From: Orychophragmus violaceus
Lineage: Eukaryota > Streptophyta > Magnoliopsida > Brassicales > Brassicaceae
Length of the DNA stretch: 64,000 nt
NCBI GenBank assembly: GCA_030180135.1
Contig: CM058238.1
Span: forward strand, 45,225,765 to 45,289,764
Direction: 5' to 3'
The translations under genes and the position numbers were made by a program. Below the pieces are notes generated by a model, which was given only the letters and a program-made list of their open reading frames with translations, made no database searches and was not told where the DNA came from. This document shows positions 53,558-63,273 of this stretch, piece by piece. Each line of letters begins with the position of its first letter. The stretch's first letter is position 1.

Positions 53558-54684
53558 TATTAGAGAGGAGGAGTAAATGGGATGAGGAGAGGCTGAAGAA
53601 GCCGAGCCTCAGTCCTAAACAAAGCAAGAGAAGAAGGTTCCACAAGTAAAAGAGGTGGTTCCACAAGCAAAAGAAGAGTGTTATCCAAGGAACACTCATA
53701 GATGAAGATGTGCAAAAATGGGGCACAAGCTGGTCTGTGCAAAGTCAGGGCCAGATGATAATAAGATGATGGATTTAATGTGCAAAAGTGGGGCATAAGA
53801 AGACTAAAGTCTCGGATGAAACAAGGTGAAACAAGAAGAGATCACATGTTGGATTAAGGGCTGAACAAGAGAGAGGACCTGTCACTATCACTCTTGGGCG
53901 TGGTCCCTCTCTCTCTCCAGACCTACAAAACGCCAAAGAAGCAAGAGGAGATGTCACTTTCAGTCTGAGAAAGCACAAGAAACGAGTTGGAAGAAGAAGA
54001 TCCAACCACTCATTTCAAATCCGAGTTTCCCTCCTCTTAATCAATGGCTGAGATGTATTCTCTTGTTTATCTTTGTTTATTGTTGTCTTGACCTAGTTGG
54101 ACCTCTATATAAGAGAGTCCCACGCCATTGTAGTCCTTTGCTAATTCACAAACATTTATAAGACTTATTGTTATACACAAAGTCTCTCTTCTTCTCTTTT
54201 TCCCTTAGTTCTTTTCTTGCGGTTCACTTCCTTTAATCTCATTGTGATCTTCAACAAGACACAATGTAGACTCATGTAAGAGCTTGGTGGGCTGCTAAGG
54301 CAGTCCTAAACCACACTTGGATAGTTCTTCCATAACTAATCCAAGTGTGAGAGTCTCTCGGTTTATAAAGCTCTTACATGTTTTCCTTTTCTTTCTTCTT
54401 AGAACACCTCTTAGCTAATTAATGATTTGTCATCCATTATCATGAGTAAACAATCCTATGTGATGTTAAGCTCTTGGATAACATTTTCATATAGCTTAAG
54501 TGTTCATTTGTTTGAGGTAGAATAGCTTTTGTTTCCTTCTTTAACCGCAAACCCTAGTTTTCTCTCTCTAGCACCTTAAGAACCCTAATTGGGTCTTAGG
54601 CTTGTTTTCCCTATTCTACCTCATTTCTCTTGAGCCAGACTTGTTTCTCAGAGCATCCCCATGGATGTATCTGAAATTCCAACA
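53558..54684 (+). repeat. D2 3' LTR
   Basis: 1127 bp. TATATAAG at 54106-54113. It ends TTCCAACA directly before the CTAAA duplication. Confidence 0.95.
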
Positions 54685-54689
54685 CTAAA

Positions 54690-56550
54690 TGAGAGGAGGG
54701 AACAAGACAAGGTGTTTGCACTCTTGCTAACCCTCAATCCAACTTACAATGGTCTTATCACACACATGTTGAGGGCAGAAACTCTTCTCAACCTAGATGA
54801 AGTGTGTGCACAAATCCAAAAGGAGCAAGGATCCTTTGGATTGTTTGGAAGGAAAGGTGAGCTAGCCACTGCTCACAAAGGTGCTTACAAGCCTGAGGAA
54901 AGAAGGGTCCCTGGTGTTTGTGACCATTGCAAGAGGAAGGGCCATTTCAAGGACAAATGTTGGTTACTTCATCCCCACCTCAAGCCGGCTTTCACCAACA
55001 ATTTCAAGGACCAGAGAGCTCATTACTCAAGTGAATCAACTCATGCTCATGCTGCTGGTGCTCCTGGTGCTTCTACCTCTTCAAACCGTGCTGGAAATGA
55101 GTGTAGAGAGATGGTACCAGCCTTTGCTCCTGCTCCTAATGTGGCGCCTTAGAATGAGTTGGTGAGGAAGTCTGATCTTGATGCACTCATCAAAGCCTTC
55201 AAGGAAGGTGCTGGTAATGTTTTTGGTAGCTCCTTTCATGCTTTAATCAATCACAAAGCTCTAGTATCTGATCATAAACCATTGATAGTAGATTCAGGGG
55301 CTTCACATCACATGATTAGTGATTTGAACTTGATTAAAGATGTTAAGCCTGCTCTAGGGAATGTTGTGATTGCTAATGGTGAAAGGATTCCAATTAAAGG
55401 CATAGGAAATGTTAGGTTGTTTGACAGAGAATCAAAAGCTTTTTATATGCCTAGTTTTACATCAAACTTGTTAAGTGTTAAGAGAGTGGCTACTGATCTT
55501 AAATGCAATGTTATCTTCAGTCCTAATGATGTGATTTTTCAGGATATTAAGACAAGTAAGTTGCTTGGAAAGGGTGTGACAAAGGATGAGTTATACATGC
55601 TTGAAGACACCAACCTTGCATCTGAATTATCTGCTTCTGTTTTTAGTTCTACTCTAGTTAATGATTCTGTATGGCATGCTAGACTTGGTCACCCTCACTC
55701 TCGTGCCTTAGGTTTAATATTGCCCTTTGTTTCTTTTAAAAATGATGATTGTGAAGCTTGTATCCTTGGAAAACATTGCAAATCAGTCTTCCCTATTTCT
55801 AAAACCGTGTATGCAAACTGCTTTGATCTTGTTCACTCTGATGTTTGGACTGCTCCATGTGTTTCTAGAGAGAATCATAAGTACTTTGTGACATTCATTG
55901 ATGAGAAATCCAAGTATACTTGGTTAACTTTGATTCAATCTAAAGATAGGGTGTTAGAAGCATTCATAAACTTTCAAACCTATGTATCTAACAATTTTAA
56001 TGCCAAGATTAAGATATTTAGGTCAGATAATGGTGGGAAATACACAAGCAATGCATTCAAGCATCATCTTGCAAAACATGGGATCATTCACCAAACAAGC
56101 TGTCCATACACTCCACAACAGAATGGTGTGGCTGAGAGGAAGAATAGACACCTGATGGAGGTGGCCAGATCAATCATGTTTCATACAAATGTTCCCAAAA
56201 GGTTTTGGAGTGATGCTGTGATGTCTGCTTGCTATCTAATCAATAGGACACCCACAAGAGTTCTACAAGATGCTTCACCATATCAGGTATTGAACAAAAC
56301 TAAACCTTCAATTCATCACTTACGTGTGTTCGGATGTTTGTGTTTTGTTTTAAAACCAGGAGAGCAGAGAGATAAGCTTGATCATAAGAGTGTCAAAGCA
56401 ATGTTCATTGGGTATTCTACAAACCAGAGAGGATACAAGTGCTATGTACCTGAGACTAGAAGGGTATTGGTCTCTAGAGATGTCAAGTTTGTGGAGTCAA
56501 AGGGTTTCTATGAAGAAAAGAGTTGGGAGAGCCTTAAGGACCTTCCTAAT
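54690..56550 (+). pseudogene. E2 gag-pol continued: Gag end to integrase
   Basis: ERREQDKVFALLLTLNPTYNG, zinc knuckle CDHCKRKGHFKDKC, then a CAG-to-TAG stop at 55150-55152 between NVAP and NELVRKSD. After it: protease VDSGASHHMI, WHARLGHPHSRAL, HSDVWTAPC, FRSDNGGKYTS (Lys in place of the usual Glu), NGVAERKNRH, GYKCYVPE and ESLKDLPN, cut by M1. Integrase catalytic residues remain. Confidence 0.92.
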
Positions 56551-56775
56551 TGTTAGAATATGAGTTTTAGATTGAGAGAATGTTGAGAGAATGAAGAGAG
56601 AGTGCAAGAAAAAGCTTAAAATTCGTCTAGGGTTTTCAGCTGCTAGAGAGAGAGTAGTTTGTGGTGTAAAAGGGAAGAATAATTCCCAATCTGAATGTTA
56701 CAATGGCTTTACAAGACATATATACTCAGGCTACTAGGGCTACAAGAAGAATAAACAATGAATATAAGAATAAGA

Positions 56776-57225
56776 TATTGATCATGATAAGAACAAATGT
56801 GCAAGTCTTGTGTATTATCAAAATATGCACAAGTATTGCACATTTGATAATGTGCAAACAATGGGACATTATGAACAAGGATTATGAGGCGCCATCTAGT
56901 GTCAAAGTATAAGGTTAATGTGTAACCTAAATGTGACCGTTGGAGCATAAGGAGTGTGGCGCCAAAGAAGTGGTCCCAAAATGGTCCACGGTTCTCTCTC
57001 TCTCCCCTGCCATGCTCAGACCTCATCAGACTTTGTCCTTTGTTTATTTTGGCTTTAAGCTCCTTTAGGTTAAGCATCTTTGGTCTTTTGTATCCAATAT
57101 ATAAGTTGTAACCCCAAAAGATCAATGTAACAAGTTTTTGAGTCTCTCATTCTCTCCTCTTTACTTCCGCCACAAATGGACTCAAGAACCCTAATTCTAT
57201 CAATCTTCATACTCTAAATCTATCA
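56776..57225 (+). repeat. L1 5' LTR
   Basis: TATTGATCATGATAAG ... CTAAATCTATCA. U3 has an inverted pair TTGCACAT / ATGTGCAA with 6-nt spacer near 56836-56857, MSA-like TGACCGTTGGA (56934-56944) and TATATAAG at 57098-57105. Confidence 0.97.
57098..57105 (+). promoter_or_regulatory. L1 TATA box
   Basis: TATATAAG, about 125 bp before the LTR end, the likely core promoter of the element RNA. Same in the 3' LTR at 62241-62248. Confidence 0.65.
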
Positions 57226-57515
57226 TGGTATCAGAGCATTGATCTCTACACTCTCAAATCTCTCTCTTATTCTTCAATCTTTCTCGGTTACTCAATCATC
57301 CGGCTACAAAACCCTAACTCTCTCTCTCTTAATTCTCTCGGTTCTACTTCAATCTTTCTCTGTTCTTCACTTGTGCACTTCATACTCTCTGCTCCAAGAA
57401 CTAAAAGCTTGCTCAGAACTCTCGGACCTCATTTACTTCTCGGTCTTAAAACCTAAAAGCTTTTCAACTCTTCTCGGTCATTCAAGTCCTCACTCACTCT
57501 CTTCAGTCACTCTCC

Positions 57516-60500
57516 ATGGAAGACTCTTCTCATCTTAACTCAAGCTTGAGGCCTACTGCTGTTCCTGTGATGCTTAAAGGCACCAACTATAGGACATGGC
57601 AGAGAACCATCAAGACTGCCATTTGTGGGAGAGGATTGTGGGATCACATCTTGGAGGATAAAACACCAACTGAAGAAGATGAAGCCAAGAAGAAGGATGA
57701 GGAAACTAAGAAGGCAGAAGCTAAATGGTTTCAAGAAGATCAGCTTGTGCTTGGGTTTCTTCAAAATTCTCTTGACCCATCCATCCTTGAAGCTTATTCT
57801 CATTGTGAGACAGCCAAGTCACTGTGGGATACTCTCAAGAAGATTTATGGAGATGTTTCAAATCTGAGCAGAGTTTATGAGGTGAAGAAGGCCATAAATG
57901 AGCTGAAACAAGAAGACCATGACTTTACCAAGTATCTTGGGAAGTTCTCTTCAGCATGGTCTGAACTTGAGATGCTAAGGCCAAGTACTTTAAACCCTAA
58001 GGTTCTCATTGAGAGAAAGGAGCAAGACAAGATCTTTGGCCTTCTACTCAACTTGAATCCGGTTTACAATGATGCTATCATGAAGATCCTAAGGGAGACT
58101 ACACTTCCTGATTTTGAAGAGGTGTGCTCAAGGCTCCAAAAGGAAGAAGGAAACATTGGTTTGTTTGGAGGAAAGGGGGAGTTGGTGACTGCCAACAAAG
58201 CCGGCTTCAAAACTGAGGAGAAGAAGGCGCCATTTTGTGATCATTGCAAGAGGAAAGGCCACTCCAAGGATAAGTGTTGGGTCCTTCATCCCCATCTTCA
58301 ACCAGCCAAGTTAAAGGACTCAAAGGCAAATGCAAACATCCCCAAGGAAGCTGTGAATGAGCAGGTCTCTAATTCAGCTCAAGGAGGGGAGCTTGCACTC
58401 TACACCAACACTGAGTTTGTTAGGAAGAGTGACCTTGAGGACCTCATCAAAGCTTATACTTCTAAGCTCTCTGGTATCTCTTTATTTTCTCATAAATTGC
58501 TTGCTAAAACTGATCATAAGTTGGTAGTAGATTCTGGAGCTTCTCACCATATGATTAGTAATGCTAAGTTGTTGGAGAACATTAAACCTGCCCTAGGAAG
58601 AGTAACTATAGCTGATGGTCAAGGAATTCCTATAATAGGTACAGGAAAGTTAAGATTGTTTAACAAGGAAAGTGATGCATTCTATGTTCCTAAGTTCAAA
58701 TCTAACTTGCTGTCGGTTAAAAGGATCACTAAAGACTTGAATTGCAATGTTATCTTTGGGCCTAATGAAGTTTGTTTTCAGGATATTAAGAATGGACAGG
58801 TTATTGGAAGAGGTGGTACACAAGATGAGCTTTACCTCCTTGAAGATACTTCCTCAACCAACCCGGTTTCCTCAGCTTTTAAATCCTGTTTTGCTTTCAA
58901 TCAAAATGTTCTATGGCATGCTAGACTAGGACATCCTCATGCTCGTGCTTTGAACTTAATGCTGCCTAATGTTAGCTTTGATCATTCAACTTGTGAAGCT
59001 TGTATTCTTGGCAAACATTGTAGGACTATCTTTCCTAAATCAACTACTATCTATGAACATTGCTTTGATCTTGTGCACTCTGATGTTTGGACCTCACCTT
59101 GTCTGTCTAGAGATAGGAATAAGTACTTTGTGACCTTCATAGATGAAAAATCAAAGTATACTTGGGTTACATTGCTTCCATCTAAGGATAGGGTGTTTGA
59201 TGCTTTTCTGAACTTTCAAAACTATGTTACTAATCAGTTTAATGCCAAGATCAAAGTGTTCAGGTCAGATAATGGAGGAGAGTACACAAGCCAAAGATTC
59301 AAAGCTCACTTGAACAAGTATGGGATCCTACATCAAACAAGCTGCCCACATACTCCTCAACAAAATGGTGTGGCTGAAAGGAAGAACAGACATCTCATGG
59401 AGGTTGCTAGGTCTATGATGTTCCACACCAATGTTCCTAAGAGGTTTTGGGGAGATGCAGTGTTGGCAGCATGTTATCTTATCAACAGGATCCCAACTAG
59501 AGTCCTTCAAGACATTTCACCATATGAGGTATTGAACAAAGCCAAACCATTTATTGAACACTTACGTGTGTTTGGTTGTGTTTGTTTTGTATATATCTCA
59601 GGGGATCAAAGGAACAAGCTAGATGCTAAAAGCACAAGGTGTATGTTTCTTGGATACTCCACAACTCAGAAGGGCTACAAATGTTTTGATCCAAGTAACA
59701 ACAGGACCTATGTTTCAAGGGATGTTAAGTTCATTGAGGGGCAGAGTTACTATGAGAAGAAGGATTGGGAAGGTTTGAAAGATCTCTCAAGATCACCTTC
59801 TGATTTGGCTACAAGTTTGAAGTACTTGTTGGATCACTTGGGTAATGACACCCCACGGCCAGAAAAGCATGAAACAACTACCCAAGAAGCTCAACAAGAG
59901 GATACTGAACCAGAAACACACACACATGAACCGGCTGAAGCTCAAGAAGACACTCTACCTCAAGATCAAAACCAAGTGGACTTGGATATGGATGAGGATG
60001 AGATAGTTTATCAAGAAGCAGTGGGTAATGAGGAGGTGGTTAATCAACAGGTTCAGCAACTCAGGAGAAGCACAAGGGAAAAGAAAGATCCATCAGAATG
60101 GATGAAGACAAGAGTCTACTACAACAACCAAGCAGTAGCTCATCCTAGTCAGTCTACTTGTTCTATTGACTTGCTACCATCTAGTCACAAGGCCTTTCTT
60201 GGAAAGATTGAGCTAAACCAAGTGCCTAAGACTTATGAAGAGGCTGAGGGTATCAAGGTTTGGATGGATGCAGTAAAGGATGAGAAAGAAGCTATGGAGA
60301 GGAACCACACTTGGATTGTAGAGAAGCTGCCGAAAAAGAAGAAGACTGTTAGCTCTAAATGGGTCTTCACAATCAAGTATAAAAGCAATGGAGACATAGA
60401 GAGGTACAAGGCAAGGCTAGTAGCAAGGGGATTCACTCAAACCTATGGAGAGGACTATACAGATACCTTTGCACCAGTGGCTAAACTTCACACAGTGAGA

Positions 60501-61766
60501 GTCACATTGAGCTTAGCCACAAACCTCTCATGGAATCTATGGCAAATGGATGTGAAGAATGCTTTTCTACAAGGTGAACTTGAAGAGGAAGTGTATATGA
60601 CTCCACCACCAGGTTTGAAGCACTTGTGTAAAGATGGTGAAGTTTTGAGGCTGAGAAGGGCAATTTATGGTTTGAAGCAATCACCAAGGGCATGGTACCA
60701 TAAGCTTAGTCATACTCTCATGGACCATGGTTTCAAGAAGTCTCAATCTGATCACACATTGTTCACGCTTCAAAGTGCTCAAGGAGTGGTGGTGGTTCTG
60801 ATCTATGTGGATGATCTGATTATCACAGGAAGTGATAATGATGGGATTCAGTCTACAAAGGATTATCTCAAGAGTTCCTTTGATATTAAAGACCTTGGAG
60901 AGTTGAAGTACTTCTTGGGCATTGAAGTTTGCAGATTCAATGATGGATTGTTTCTGTCCCAAAGGAAGTATGTTAAAGACTTGTTGACAGAAACAAGTAT
61001 GCTTGATTGCAAGATTGCAAAGACTCCTCTTGAAGATGGCTACCAAGTCAATAGAAAGGGGGAGAAATCAGATGAAGTCAAGTTCAAGGATGTCTCATTG
61101 TACAGGAGGCTGGTTGGGAAGCTTATCTATCTCACTCTCACAAGACCAGACTTGTGTTTTGCTGTGAATCAAGTTAGCCAACATATGCAATCACCCACAG
61201 TGTATCATTGGAGTTTGATTCAGAGGATACTCAGATATCTCAAAGGATCAACTGAACAAGGTATTTGGATGGGTAAGAATGATAGCACAGAGATTGTTGG
61301 CTATTGTGATGCAGATTGGGCTGGGGATAAGAGTGACAGGAGATCAACAACCGGTTATTGCACCTTCATTGGAGGCAACTTGGTGACTTGGAAGACAAAG
61401 AAGCAGAAGGTGGTATCTTGTTCTAGTGCAGAAGCTGAGTATAGAGCCATGAGGAAGCTTGCAACCGAGTTAACATGGCTGAAGGCTTTACTTAAGGACT
61501 TTGGCATAGAGCAATCAAGTCCAATCACCTTCCATTGTGACAATCAGGCTGCTATTCACATTGCAACCAATTCAGTGTTTCACGAGAGGACAAAGCACAT
61601 TGAGATTGATTGTCACAAGGTAAGGGAGAAGATTGAAGATGGAACCATTCTGCCTTGTTACACAAAGAGTGAAGATCAACTTGCAGACATCTTCACAAAG
61701 GCTGCTAGTCTTAAAGTTTGCACTCATGTCTTTGGCAAACTAGGACTAGTAGCTATTCATGATTAG
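57516..61766 (+). CDS. L1 Gag-Pol polyprotein, 1416 aa, intact
   Basis: MEDSSHLNSSLRPTAVPVML start. Gag, zinc knuckle CDHCKRKGHSKDKC from C241, protease VVDSGASHHM (D339), WHARLGHPHARAL, integrase D523-D585-E621 (D-61-D-35-E), acidic linker, RT YVDDLIITG (Y1097, D1099, D1100), RNase H YCDADWAGD (first Asp 1265), SSAEAEYRAM, HCDNQAAI, and LADIFTKAASLK tail. No lesion seen. It is near-identical in protein to G2 but has the standard NGVAERKN and YCDADW residues G2 lacks. It stands under its own LTR promoter within opposite-strand M1. The best candidate in the window for a functional element. Confidence 0.98.
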   Translation: MEDSSHLNSSLRPTAVPVMLKGTNYRTWQRTIKTAICGRGLWDHILEDKTPTEEDEAKKKDEETKKAEAKWFQEDQLVLGFLQNSLDPSILEAYSHCETAKSLWDTLKKIYGDVSNLSRVYEVKKAINELKQEDHDFTKYLGKFSSAWSELEMLRPSTLNPKVLIERKEQDKIFGLLLNLNPVYNDAIMKILRETTLPDFEEVCSRLQKEEGNIGLFGGKGELVTANKAGFKTEEKKAPFCDHCKRKGHSKDKCWVLHPHLQPAKLKDSKANANIPKEAVNEQVSNSAQGGELALYTNTEFVRKSDLEDLIKAYTSKLSGISLFSHKLLAKTDHKLVVDSGASHHMISNAKLLENIKPALGRVTIADGQGIPIIGTGKLRLFNKESDAFYVPKFKSNLLSVKRITKDLNCNVIFGPNEVCFQDIKNGQVIGRGGTQDELYLLEDTSSTNPVSSAFKSCFAFNQNVLWHARLGHPHARALNLMLPNVSFDHSTCEACILGKHCRTIFPKSTTIYEHCFDLVHSDVWTSPCLSRDRNKYFVTFIDEKSKYTWVTLLPSKDRVFDAFLNFQNYVTNQFNAKIKVFRSDNGGEYTSQRFKAHLNKYGILHQTSCPHTPQQNGVAERKNRHLMEVARSMMFHTNVPKRFWGDAVLAACYLINRIPTRVLQDISPYEVLNKAKPFIEHLRVFGCVCFVYISGDQRNKLDAKSTRCMFLGYSTTQKGYKCFDPSNNRTYVSRDVKFIEGQSYYEKKDWEGLKDLSRSPSDLATSLKYLLDHLGNDTPRPEKHETTTQEAQQEDTEPETHTHEPAEAQEDTLPQDQNQVDLDMDEDEIVYQEAVGNEEVVNQQVQQLRRSTREKKDPSEWMKTRVYYNNQAVAHPSQSTCSIDLLPSSHKAFLGKIELNQVPKTYEEAEGIKVWMDAVKDEKEAMERNHTWIVEKLPKKKKTVSSKWVFTIKYKSNGDIERYKARLVARGFTQTYGEDYTDTFAPVAKLHTVRVTLSLATNLSWNLWQMDVKNAFLQGELEEEVYMTPPPGLKHLCKDGEVLRLRRAIYGLKQSPRAWYHKLSHTLMDHGFKKSQSDHTLFTLQSAQGVVVVLIYVDDLIITGSDNDGIQSTKDYLKSSFDIKDLGELKYFLGIEVCRFNDGLFLSQRKYVKDLLTETSMLDCKIAKTPLEDGYQVNRKGEKSDEVKFKDVSLYRRLVGKLIYLTLTRPDLCFAVNQVSQHMQSPTVYHWSLIQRILRYLKGSTEQGIWMGKNDSTEIVGYCDADWAGDKSDRRSTTGYCTFIGGNLVTWKTKKQKVVSCSSAEAEYRAMRKLATELTWLKALLKDFGIEQSSPITFHCDNQAAIHIATNSVFHERTKHIEIDCHKVREKIEDGTILPCYTKSEDQLADIFTKAASLKVCTHVFGKLGLVAIHD

Positions 61767-61801
61767 AACTCTCCTGATTCATGAGCAGCATACTCTTTTT
61801 C

Positions 61802-61842
61802 CCTTGATGTGGTTTTGTCCCAAGTGGTTTTCCACATCAAGG
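61802..61842 (+). other. HP1 hairpin of L1
   Basis: Perfect 11-bp arms CCTTGATGTGG / CCACATCAAGG (61802-61812, 61832-61842), 35 bp after the stop codon, then TTTTTAATGAGG. Confidence 0.82.
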
Positions 61843-61871
61843 TTTTTAATGAGGTGTTGCCATGATCATTC

Positions 61872-61918
61872 CAAGTTCAGTCTTTAGGGTGATTCCAAAG
61901 TCTGAACTTGAGGGGGAG
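61872..61918 (+). other. HP2 hairpin and polypurine tract of L1
   Basis: CAAGTTCAG (61872-61880) pairs with CTGAACTTG (61902-61910); polypurine tract AGGGGGAG 61911-61918 follows. Confidence 0.75.
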
Positions 61919-62368
61919 TATTGATCATGATAAGAACAAATGTGCAAGTCTTGTGTATTATCAAAATATGCACAAGTATTGCACATTTGATAATGTGCAA
62001 ACAATGGGACATTATGAACAAGGATTATGAGGCGCCATCTAGTGTCAAAGTATAAGGTTAATGTGTAACCTAAATGTGACCGTTGGAGCATAAGGAGTGT
62101 GGCGCCAAAGAAGTGGTCCCAAAATGGTCCACGGTTCTCTCTCTCTCCCCTGCCATGCTCAGACCTCATCAGACTTTGTCCTTTGTTTATTTTGGCTTTA
62201 AGCTCCTTTAGGTTAAGCATCTTTGGTCTTTTGTATCCAATATATAAGTTGTAACCCCAAAAGATCAATGTAACAAGTTTTTGAGTCTCTCATTCTCTCC
62301 TCTTTACTTCCGCCACAAATGGACTCAAGAACCCTAATTCTATCAATCTTCATACTCTAAATCTATCA
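61919..62368 (+). repeat. L1 3' LTR
   Basis: No difference from the 5' LTR found. MSA-like site 62077-62087. Confidence 0.97.
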
Positions 62369-62747
62369 TAAGACAATAAAACAGCTAGTAGGAGAGAGAG
62401 GAGTGAAAAACAGTCACAAGGATGGTGACATCTCCTTCTCTTGTTTCAAGTGGATAGTGACAGGTCTGTACACGCCCCAGACTTGTTGGGATTAACATTC
62501 TGAGCTTCTGATCTTCATCAGACTTCCCTAAGAATGTGCAAAGGAGTCTTGAACATGTGACCCATGTTTTGAACACCATGAAGGTAAAACCCGGATTTTG
62601 CACATCTCTCATTATCAAAGAATGCACAATGTTTGTACATTGTCTAGATTATGCATTCTTGATCTCCATTCCAATACTCCCCCTCAAGCTTGAATTCAAG
62701 GATTGAGATCAAGCTTGGATAGCAATGGAGATCTACCTCATTAAAAA

Positions 62748-62788
62748 CCTTCATGAAGAAAACCACTTGGGATAAAACTTCATGAAGG
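62748..62788 (-). other. HP1 hairpin of M1
   Basis: Perfect arms CCTTCATGAAG / CTTCATGAAGG (62748-62758, 62778-62788), overlapping the pol stop codon as in K1. Confidence 0.8.
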
Positions 62789-63273
62789 GAAAAAGAGTGT
62801 AGTCTCCAAGGCTTTAGAGGAATCCGGCAGCTCCATGAGTCCAAGTTTGGAGTGAATGGACTCACATACCTTCAAGCTTGCTGCCTTGGTAAACACATCA
62901 GCTAATTGTTCCTCACTCCTTGTAAAGCAAGGCAACACAACTCCTTGTTCTATCATCTGCCTCACTTTATGACAATCCACTTCTATATGCTTGGTTCTTT
63001 CATGGAAGACTGAGTTTGATGCAATGTGGATGGCTGCTTGATTATCACAATGCATAGTGATTGGTCTTGAAGTCTCAATCCCCAAATCCCCAAGGAGACC
63101 TTTGATCCACGCCAATTCTGTTGCTAGCTTCCTCATTGCTCTATACTCAGCTTCAGCACTTGAACATGACACTATCTTTTGCTTCTTGCTCTTCCAAGTA
63201 ACAAGGTTGCCTCCAATGAATGTGCAATATCCAGTAGTAGACCTCCTGTCCACTCTATCTCCTGCCCAATCAG
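62780..63273 (-). pseudogene. M1 RNase H and pol end, truncated by N1
   Basis: Reads ADWAGDRVDRRSTTGYCTFIGGNLVTWKSKKQKIVSCSSAEAEYRAM, HCDNQAAIHIASNSVFHERTKHIEVDCHKVR, LPCFTRSEEQLADVFTKAASLK and ends LFFPS. This is the complete C-terminal RNase H tail with the Cys codon where B1 and B2 have TGA. N1 enters just inside the YCDADW motif. The rest is outside the window. Confidence 0.92.

Larger units (their letters stand above)
50293..54684 (+). mobile_element. D2, complete non-coding LTR retrotransposon (D family)
   Basis: LTRs 50293-51416 and 53558-54684, CTAAA duplications (50288-50292, 54685-54689) in E2 Gag. PBS 51417-51428, polypurine tract CGGGGGAG 53550-53557. The 2.1-kb internal region has no Gag or Pol similarity. 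It keeps HP1 and HP2, so it has the cis signals of the copia families. LTRs differ by about six substitutions and a 3-bp indel. The size class (1.1-kb LTRs, 2.1-kb interior) fits a LARD-like element; proteins must come in trans. Confidence 0.94.
49100..56550 (+). mobile_element. E2, copia element hosting D2 and M1 (3' end outside window)
   Basis: 5' LTR 49100-49596 with TG...CA ends, PBS 49597-49608, leader to 49765, gag-pol 49766-50292 and 54690-56550. D2 splits Gag; M1 splits the end of integrase. Left flank is CTCCT in E1; the 3' part lies beyond 64000. Confidence 0.9.
56776..62368 (+). mobile_element. L1, complete intact copia element
   Basis: LTRs 56776-57225 and 61919-62368 (450 bp each) that I read as identical, TAAGA duplications (56771-56775, 62369-62373) inside the M1 LTR. 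PBS 57226-57237, leader to 57515, 1416-codon ORF, HP1, HP2, polypurine tract 61911-61918. All known parts of an autonomous copia are present. Confidence 0.98.
56551..62676 (-). repeat. M1 3' LTR, split by L1 (528 bp when joined)
   Basis: Blocks 56551-56775 and 62374-62676. Minus-strand ends TATTGGAATGGAGATCA and ATTCTAACA. Only its first 17 bp match K1 closely. Confidence 0.88.
56551..63273 (-). mobile_element. M1, partial copia element hosting L1 and N1
   Basis: 3' LTR 56551-56775 plus 62374-62676 (split by L1), PPT complement from 62677, pol end 62780-63273, where N1 cuts it. The 5' end is outside the window. Left flank CTAAT in E2. Coding and 3' module are K1-like. Confidence 0.9.

Noticed and set aside
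57239..57538. 99-aa upstream frame in the L1 leader
   Set aside because: Ser/Leu-rich translation of a CT-rich leader; it differs in relatives and overlaps the Gag start.
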